Assembly: GCA_943350875.1 (NCBI GenBank)
Contig: CALRAL010000001.1
Coordinates: 132,992 to 165,016, forward strand
Source of the DNA: Candidatus Nomurabacteria bacterium
GTDB taxonomy: Bacteria; Patescibacteriota; Minisyncoccia; Phycocordibacterales; UBA9973
Length of the DNA: 32,025 nucleotides
Direction: 5' to 3'
Below, piece after piece: positions 27,973 to 32,025 of the stretch (the stretch's first letter is position 1; the number at the start of each line of letters is the position of its first letter). The notes below the pieces were generated by a model, which ran no database searches, was not told the DNA's origin, and saw only the letters and a program-made list of their open reading frames with translations. Position numbers and translations under genes: made by a program.

Positions 27973-28017
27973 TACTGATACTATAAAACAATGCGGTCGT
28001 CTTATTTCGTAGTATAC
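27973..28017 (+). repeat. 45-bp dispersed repeat, copy 2 (upstream of gltX)
   Basis: 39 of 45 bases match 8212-8256. One C-G pair of copy 1 is T-A here, a compensatory change in the outer stem. It is flanked by the inverted 9-mers TATGTCATA (27962-27970) and TATGACATA (28019-28027). Confidence 0.7.
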
Positions 28018-28019
28018 GT

Positions 28020-28044
28020 ATGACATAGGAGTTTCCTATGTCAT
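28020..28044 (+). repeat. 25-bp perfect palindrome before gltX
   Basis: The 11-bp arms ATGACATAGGA/TCCTATGTCAT have a GTT loop. The 3' arm CCTATGTCAT recurs at 28077-28086 over the gltX start codon, so the 5' arm could pair with either. Confidence 0.7.
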
Positions 28045-28067
28045 TTTGAAACTTAGTATATTTAAAG

Positions 28068-28073
28068 TATAAT
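28068..28073 (+). promoter_or_regulatory. Leaderless-type promoter of gltX
   Basis: A perfect TATAAT ends 6 nt before ATG 28080. Confidence 0.65.
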
Positions 28074-28079
28074 ATCCCT

Positions 28080-29393
28080 ATGTCATCAAAAGTGGTAACA
28101 AGATTTGCGCCGAGTCCGACAGGACTTTTGCATTTAGGTACTTATAGGACTGCTATTTTTTCCTATCTATATGCCAAAAAGAATAATGGCACTTTTGTAC
28201 TTCGAATAGAAGATACAGATAAAGAACGCTCAAAAAAAGAATATGAAGAAAATATAATAGAAAGCTTGAAATGGTTGGGACTTGATTATGATCAATTTTA
28301 TCGTCAATCGGATAATTTAGATAGGCATAAATTTTATTTAGAAAAAATGATAAAAGAAGGCAAGGCTTATATTTCAAAAGAAGAAGCAAAAGATGGTACA
28401 GGCGAGATAAAAGAACTTGTAAGATTTAAGAATCCAAATATAGATATTACTTTTCATGATGAAATAAAAGGAGAAGTAAAAATGAATACAACTGATTTAA
28501 ATGATTTTGTGATTGCTAGGAATTTAAATGAACCACTTTTCCATTTAGCGGTAGTGATAGATGATTTTGAAGAAGGAATCACGCATGTGATACGAGGTGA
28601 AGACCATGTTTCAAATACTCCTAGGCAGATTCTCATACAAAGAGCCATAGGTGCTCCGACTCCAATATACGCGCATTTACCACTTGTTTTGGGTGCTGAT
28701 AAATTAAAACTCTCAAAAAGGCGAGGAGCTTTGCCTATCACATCATATAAAGATATGGGTTTTCTACCAGAAGCAATTTTAAACGGTGTTGCTTTTGTAG
28801 GCTGGAATCCAGGCACAGACAAAGAGATATTTACTCATGATGAATTAGTAAAAGATTTTGATTTATCAAAAGTGCAAAAAAGCCCAGCTGTTTTTAATGA
28901 AGAAAAATTAAATTGGTTCAACAAAGAGCATATGAAGCTTTTGTCGACAGAAGAAGTAAATAAAAATATTTTGGAGAATTTGCCAGAGAATATGCGCAAT
29001 GTGAAACTCGTGCCAATAATTTTTGAACGTATCACAAAATGGGGAGATATTAAGAATATGGTTTCAGTGGGGGAGCTTGATTTCTTCTTTAAACAGCCGG
29101 AATATGATAAAAGTAAATTAATTTATAAAAATGTTCAAAGTTCGACTTTGAACATATCAGAAAATATAAATAAAGCTATTTCAGTATTAGAAGAATTGAA
29201 TGAAAATAATTTCACAAAGGAAAATGTCAAAGAAGTTTTGATGAAAATAGCTGATAGCTTAGAGAGTAGGGGAGAGTTACTGCATCCTGTGCGGTTTGCC
29301 CTCTCTGGGCTAGATAAGTCTCCAGATCCATTTGTGATAGCAGAAGTTTTAGGTAAAAATGAAACATTGGCTCGCTTACAAAAAGCTATTTAG
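28080..29393 (+). CDS. gltX: Glutamyl-tRNA synthetase
   Basis: This 437-aa class I synthetase has RFAPSPTGLLHLGTYRTA (HLGT motif 18-21), LRIEDTDKERS and VIRGEDHVSNTPRQILIQRAIG. The KMSKS-type loop reads KLSKRRG (near residue 211). It is a little shorter than the usual 465-490 aa, the loss lying in the C-terminal anticodon-binding part. Whether it is discriminating cannot be told. Its last 35 nt overlap the M23 peptidase start. Confidence 0.93.
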   Translation: MSSKVVTRFAPSPTGLLHLGTYRTAIFSYLYAKKNNGTFVLRIEDTDKERSKKEYEENIIESLKWLGLDYDQFYRQSDNLDRHKFYLEKMIKEGKAYISKEEAKDGTGEIKELVRFKNPNIDITFHDEIKGEVKMNTTDLNDFVIARNLNEPLFHLAVVIDDFEEGITHVIRGEDHVSNTPRQILIQRAIGAPTPIYAHLPLVLGADKLKLSKRRGALPITSYKDMGFLPEAILNGVAFVGWNPGTDKEIFTHDELVKDFDLSKVQKSPAVFNEEKLNWFNKEHMKLLSTEEVNKNILENLPENMRNVKLVPIIFERITKWGDIKNMVSVGELDFFFKQPEYDKSKLIYKNVQSSTLNISENINKAISVLEELNENNFTKENVKEVLMKIADSLESRGELLHPVRFALSGLDKSPDPFVIAEVLGKNETLARLQKAI

Positions 29394-30639
29394 TGTTTTT
29401 CTGGTTGGGATTTTTTTAATAATTCCAATTGTTTTTTTGTATGCTGGAACTATTGATGACTTGAATAATAAAATAAAAAGTAGAAATAATGACATAGCTA
29501 AACTTGAAGAAGAGATAAAGAATTATCAAAATCAACTTGAAGATTTGAGTAGACAAAAGGATTCCCTGAATGGGTCGCTGAAACAGCTTGATTTAACACG
29601 TAAGAAGCTTATTGTCAATATCTCAATAACTCAAAATAAAATTGCTAATACAAATACAAAAATAGAAGAATTGAGTTTGGATATTTCAGATAAAGAATAT
29701 ACTATCACGAGTTTCTCAGATTCTATTTCCGAGCAGATCAAGCAGACACATGAAGTCGAGTCTAATTCTGTTTTAGGCCAACTACTCTCGAAAGACAATT
29801 TGAGTTTAGTTTGGAATGATATAGACAATATGATGGTAGTCAGTGATAAAATCCGTGAAAAAATAGTCCAATTAAAACAAATAAAGATAGATCTCGAAGA
29901 CAAGAAAACACAGACAGAAAAAGCTAAGAAAGAATTAGTTTCTCTTAAAAATCAATTGGCCGATGAGAAAAAGATAGTGGACCAAAATACAGCTGAAAAG
30001 AAAAAACTTCTAGCTCAGACAAAAAATAATGAATCAAACTATCAGAAACTTTTGAAAGACAGATTAGCTAAAAAAGATGCTTTTGAGAAAGAGCTTCGGG
30101 ATTATGAATCACAATTAAAATATATTTTAGATCCTTCAAAATTGCCTAATGGAGGGGTGTTGAGCTGGCCTCTTGATTATATTTACATAACACAGAATTT
30201 TGGTAAGACAGAAGCAGGGAAACGTTTATATGCTAATGGTTCTCACAACGGCGTTGATTTTAGAGCTTTGGTGGGTACTCCGGTCAAAGCCATGGCTGAT
30301 GGGGTAGTCGCGGGTACTGGTGATACTGACATACAGTGCGCTGGGGTCTCTTTTGGGCGTTTTGTGCTTATCAAGTACAATAATGGCCTTGCCAGCACCT
30401 TTGGGCATTTATCCCTTATAAAGGCCAATATAGGGCAAAACGTCTCCAGGGGTGATGTAGTGGGCTACAGTGGCAATACAGGCTATTCTACAGGCCCGCA
30501 TCTACATGTGTCGTTATATGCAAAAGATGCTGTAGAGCTCAAAACACTGCCTAGCAAGTCTTGCCCTGGACGCGTTTTGACTCAGCCAATTTCTCCTATA
30601 AATGCGTATCTTGACCCACTATTTTATTTGCCTCATTAA
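29359..30639 (+). CDS. EnvC-like murein hydrolase with coiled coil and M23 peptidase domain
   Basis: This 426-aa secreted protein has a signal peptide in the first ~29 residues (basic start, FLVGIFLIIPIVFLYA, then GTIDD). A long coiled coil (about 30-260) is followed by a LytM/M23 domain. That domain has HNGVD (about 295-299) and the HLH of GPHLHVS (near 380), plausible zinc ligands, so it may be an active endopeptidase rather than a degenerate EnvC-type activator. It would act on peptidoglycan outside the membrane during division. The start overlaps the end of gltX by 35 nt in another frame; the signal peptide supports this start. Confidence 0.88.
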   Translation: MKHWLAYKKLFSVFLVGIFLIIPIVFLYAGTIDDLNNKIKSRNNDIAKLEEEIKNYQNQLEDLSRQKDSLNGSLKQLDLTRKKLIVNISITQNKIANTNTKIEELSLDISDKEYTITSFSDSISEQIKQTHEVESNSVLGQLLSKDNLSLVWNDIDNMMVVSDKIREKIVQLKQIKIDLEDKKTQTEKAKKELVSLKNQLADEKKIVDQNTAEKKKLLAQTKNNESNYQKLLKDRLAKKDAFEKELRDYESQLKYILDPSKLPNGGVLSWPLDYIYITQNFGKTEAGKRLYANGSHNGVDFRALVGTPVKAMADGVVAGTGDTDIQCAGVSFGRFVLIKYNNGLASTFGHLSLIKANIGQNVSRGDVVGYSGNTGYSTGPHLHVSLYAKDAVELKTLPSKSCPGRVLTQPISPINAYLDPLFYLPH

Positions 30640-30651
30640 AGCGTGTTATGG

Positions 30652-30657
30652 TAAAAT
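30652..30657 (+). promoter_or_regulatory. Leaderless-type promoter of the small membrane genes
   Basis: TAAAAT, preceded by TGG, ends 6 nt before ATG 30664. Confidence 0.55.
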
Positions 30658-30663
30658 ATAAGT

Positions 30664-30810
30664 ATGAATAATAAAGAAAATAAACAAGGTGGGTTTCTCA
30701 GATTTATAATTGTTTTCATTATTGCGATTTTAATCATGAAATATCTGCACATCACTTTTGCTGATGTTTTTGAATGGATAAAAAATTTCTTTCAAAGTTT
30801 TTCTAAATAA
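30664..30810 (+). CDS. 48-aa single-helix membrane protein
   Basis: This small protein has a basic, glycine-containing start (MNNKENKQGGFLRF), one membrane helix (IIVFIIAILIMKYLHI) and an aromatic amphipathic tail. It has its own -10 at the 6-nt spacing and is followed 11 nt later by a second small membrane protein with a similar KQ-GG start. Function is unknown; the pair follows a cell-wall hydrolase. Confidence 0.6.
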   Translation: MNNKENKQGGFLRFIIVFIIAILIMKYLHITFADVFEWIKNFFQSFSK

Positions 30811-30821
30811 TAAAATTTAAA

Positions 30822-31157
30822 ATGCAAAAAAATACAAAACAAAAAGGAGGGATAAGTATACTTGGAATCCTACTTTTAGGTTTGCTTTTGATACTAGTGC
30901 TCAGTTATTTTCATATTAGTATCCGCGCTGTAGTAGAGAGTCCTGATACGCAAGATAATTTGCATTATGTTGGGGGAGGCAGTAAAAGCATCTGGAATGA
31001 CTATTTTAAAGAGCCATTATCATATCTCTGGAATGATGTTTTTGTAAATATTTTCTGGGCATCATTTATAAATAATATGGAGCGTATCCGTGATGGCCAG
31101 CCTACAGACTACGAAGTCTACGCGCCAACTTTTCCAGGCAACAAAAGTCCGCAGTAG
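30822..31157 (+). CDS. Small single-pass membrane protein
   Basis: This 111-aa protein of unknown function starts with a basic segment, KNTKQKGG, and one long hydrophobic helix (ISILGILLLGLLLILVLSYF). It then has an outside domain rich in Trp, Tyr and Asp. The arrangement (GG before the helix) matches the 48-aa protein just upstream, suggesting duplicated or paired membrane subunits. Homologous pairs may be CPR-specific. Confidence 0.6.
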   Translation: MQKNTKQKGGISILGILLLGLLLILVLSYFHISIRAVVESPDTQDNLHYVGGGSKSIWNDYFKEPLSYLWNDVFVNIFWASFINNMERIRDGQPTDYEVYAPTFPGNKSPQ

Positions 31158-31184
31158 TTTAAAGCTTATATAATAAATAATGAC

Positions 31185-31228
31185 GTCGCAAAGATATATT
31201 GTGCGACCCGCCAGAGGACGGGCAGGCG
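31185..31228. repeat. Palindromic repeat in the convergent gap
   Basis: Hairpin GTCGCA/TGCGAC (31185-31207) is followed by a GC-rich CCCGCC...GGGCAGGCG block (31207-31228). The GGGCAGGC octamer matches the arm of the repeat in the TraG-like gene. No clear terminator is otherwise seen in 31158-31256. Confidence 0.5.
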
Positions 31229-31256
31229 TATTATAAATAGCGCTTCCCTCTAGTGT

Positions 31257-31682
31257 TTATTTGCAAGAAGTGGATTTTGAGTACCCTGCATTTTGGGCAT
31301 CTATTTCAGTTGTAAAATAAATTTTATTTGTTTCTTTAATTGTTTTTCCTGCAGAGCAACCTATAGAATAATATTTCTTGCCTTTTTTTGAAGCAAAAAA
31401 ATTATTATTCACTAAATCAGATTTTGAGCCATTTGTGTCAAAGACGGTCTTTGACACACTTTTATCCCCTTTTTGGGTATAATCTATGGTGTTATCTATG
31501 ACATTTGCCTCTTGTGCAGGGTATTCTATTTTTACACCAGTATTTTCTGAATTATTATTTTTGGATAATCTGCCCAGTCCAAACGAGCCTAGACCTACTA
31601 GCATGACTATGATTACAGTCATTATGTTTTTGCCTTTATCACTTTCTATACAGTATTTTGAAAATAGCTTGATTTTTTCCAT
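31257..31682 (-). CDS. Membrane-anchored protein with Ada-like metal-binding domain
   Basis: This 141-aa protein has one membrane helix near the N-terminus (about 20-38, IMTVIIVMLVGLGSFGLG) and a linker. Its C-terminal domain, KKGKKYYSIGCSAGKTIKETNKIYFTTEIDAQNAGYSKSTSC, has the K-Y-x..C..N-x-I-x-F-x..A-x-x-A-G-Y..C pattern of Ada-type zinc-binding domains, here with two of the four cysteines. Such domains are found in extracellular CPR and firmicute proteins, sometimes beside nucleases. The linker contains an in-frame 25-bp palindrome (31434-31458) encoding SVSKTVFDT. A TATAAA lies 7 nt before the start on the minus strand. Confidence 0.65.
   Translation of the reverse strand: MEKIKLFSKYCIESDKGKNIMTVIIVMLVGLGSFGLGRLSKNNNSENTGVKIEYPAQEANVIDNTIDYTQKGDKSVSKTVFDTNGSKSDLVNNNFFASKKGKKYYSIGCSAGKTIKETNKIYFTTEIDAQNAGYSKSTSCK
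31434..31458. repeat. 25-bp perfect palindrome in frame, matching the recR one
   Basis: Arms TGTGTCAAAGA and its exact complement (11 bp) surround a CGG loop. Geometry and inner core are the same as at 12867-12891, and the centre encodes SKTVF here and PKTVF in recR. Confidence 0.8.
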
Positions 31683-31708
31683 ATAATTGTTTATACTTGA
31701 TTATATAA

Positions 31709-31846
31709 GAAATTAACGAGCAAAGCGAGTTTTTATTATATAATCAACCCCGTTAAATAACTTTTGCAGAGCAAAAGTTGAAATCTGAAAGATTTCATTT
31801 AACAGGGGTAAAGATTTTCTAATCGCTTCGCTCAAGAAAATCAATT
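31709..31846 (+). repeat. Three-way-junction element, copy 2 (upstream of rpmA)
   Basis: P1 is ACCCCGTTAAAT with ATTTAACaGGGGT (31747-31758/31797-31809, one bulged A). P2 is AACTTTTGC/GCAAAAGTT (31759-31779). P3 is GAAATC/GATTTC (31780-31796). P4 is GATTTTCT/AGAAAATC (31813-31820/31835-31842), ending 4 nt before the rpmA ATG. The P4 loop TCGCTTCGCTC pairs with GAGCAAAGCGA (31718-31728) with one mismatch. Confidence 0.8.
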
Positions 31847-32025
31847 ATGGCACATAGAAAAGCCGGCGGAACCGCCAAAAACTTAAGAGACTCAAACCCA
31901 AAGTACCTCGGTACGAAGTTGGCTGACGGCCAAAACGCTTCTAAGGGGCATATTATAGTCCGCCAACGTGGTACACCTATCATAGCTGGTACAAATGTCG
32001 GCATGGGTAAAGATCATACCCTCTT
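31847..32025 (+). CDS. rpmA: 50S ribosomal protein L27, 5' part (runs off the window)
   Basis: The first 59 codons are open to the window edge. [22 protein letters not shown], then [27 protein letters not shown], is the L27 signature, including the basic N-terminus that reaches the peptidyl-transferase centre. The start MAHRKAGG is the mature-type N-terminus, without the cleaved extension of Firmicutes. It is not next to rplU (12320-12655). It is directly preceded by copy 2 of the three-way-junction element, which leaves 4 nt before the ATG and no Shine-Dalgarno sequence. Confidence 0.95.
   Translation, partial: MAHRKAGGTAKNLRDSNPKYLGTKLADGQNASKGHIIVRQRGTPIIAGTNVGMGKDHTL

Noticed and set aside
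1-32025. CRISPR array, rRNA or IS element with transposase
   Set aside because: No regularly spaced direct repeats, no rRNA-like sequence and no transposase motif were seen anywhere in the window.

Overview
The window looks like a chromosomal segment from a member of the Candidate Phyla Radiation (Patescibacteria), probably a parcubacterium. It is AT-rich and gene-dense. Several housekeeping proteins are trimmed (DnaJ 218 aa, MetK 313 aa), and AspRS is of the archaeal-type short form. A TraG/VirD4-like ATPase and Cys-rich multi-ribbon proteins typical of these genomes are present. Most gene starts lack a Shine-Dalgarno sequence. TGA acts as a stop (dnaJ, mraY), so this is not a code-25 lineage. 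This placement is inference from gene content; no rRNA is present.

Layout. 1-2520 is a restriction-modification-like accessory block: a 5'-truncated EcoRI-type adenine methyltransferase, a small membrane protein and a DUF262-HNH nuclease, followed by an orphan MazF/PemK-like toxin (2573-2959). 3102-8199 holds the TraG/VirD4-like ATPase and two tandem Cys-rich paralogs. 8302-16929 is housekeeping: short dnaJ, speB(-), metK, cysS(-), rplU, recR(-) and dnaB(-), trpS, and a divergent PRPP synthetase(-). 17062-20246 is aspS followed by a flavin/pterin run (riboflavin kinase domain, ribE, ribH, pterin carbinolamine dehydratase). 20279-23926 is leucyl aminopeptidase, scpA, scpB and a methyltransferase-like gene. 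23942-27348 is mraY-ftsW-murG (lipid II synthesis and septal wall). 27387-27960 is a small unknown gene under the one classical promoter I saw, then a structured RNA ending in a strong terminator. 28080-31157 is gltX, an M23 peptidase and two tiny membrane proteins. The window ends with a membrane-anchored Ada-Zn-like protein(-) and the 5' part of rpmA.

Two layers of non-coding structure stand out. First, about a dozen genes have a -10 hexamer ending exactly 6 nt before ATG, which predicts leaderless mRNAs. Second, the window carries many palindromic or structured repeats. A ~125-nt element (three-way junction, hairpin and possible pseudoknot) precedes both murG and rpmA, with compensatory changes between the copies. 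Paired stems run from stop codon to start codon between the rib genes. A 45-bp repeat precedes dnaJ and gltX. Several perfect palindromes lie in frame inside coding genes (recR, scpB, speB, the dehydratase, traG-like and the gene at 31257-31682), two of them with identical 11+3+11 geometry and the same core. The in-frame set resembles Rickettsia palindromic elements in behaviour, and with the murG/rpmA element it is the best candidate here for something undescribed.

All alignments and folds were done by eye; no search or folding program was run.
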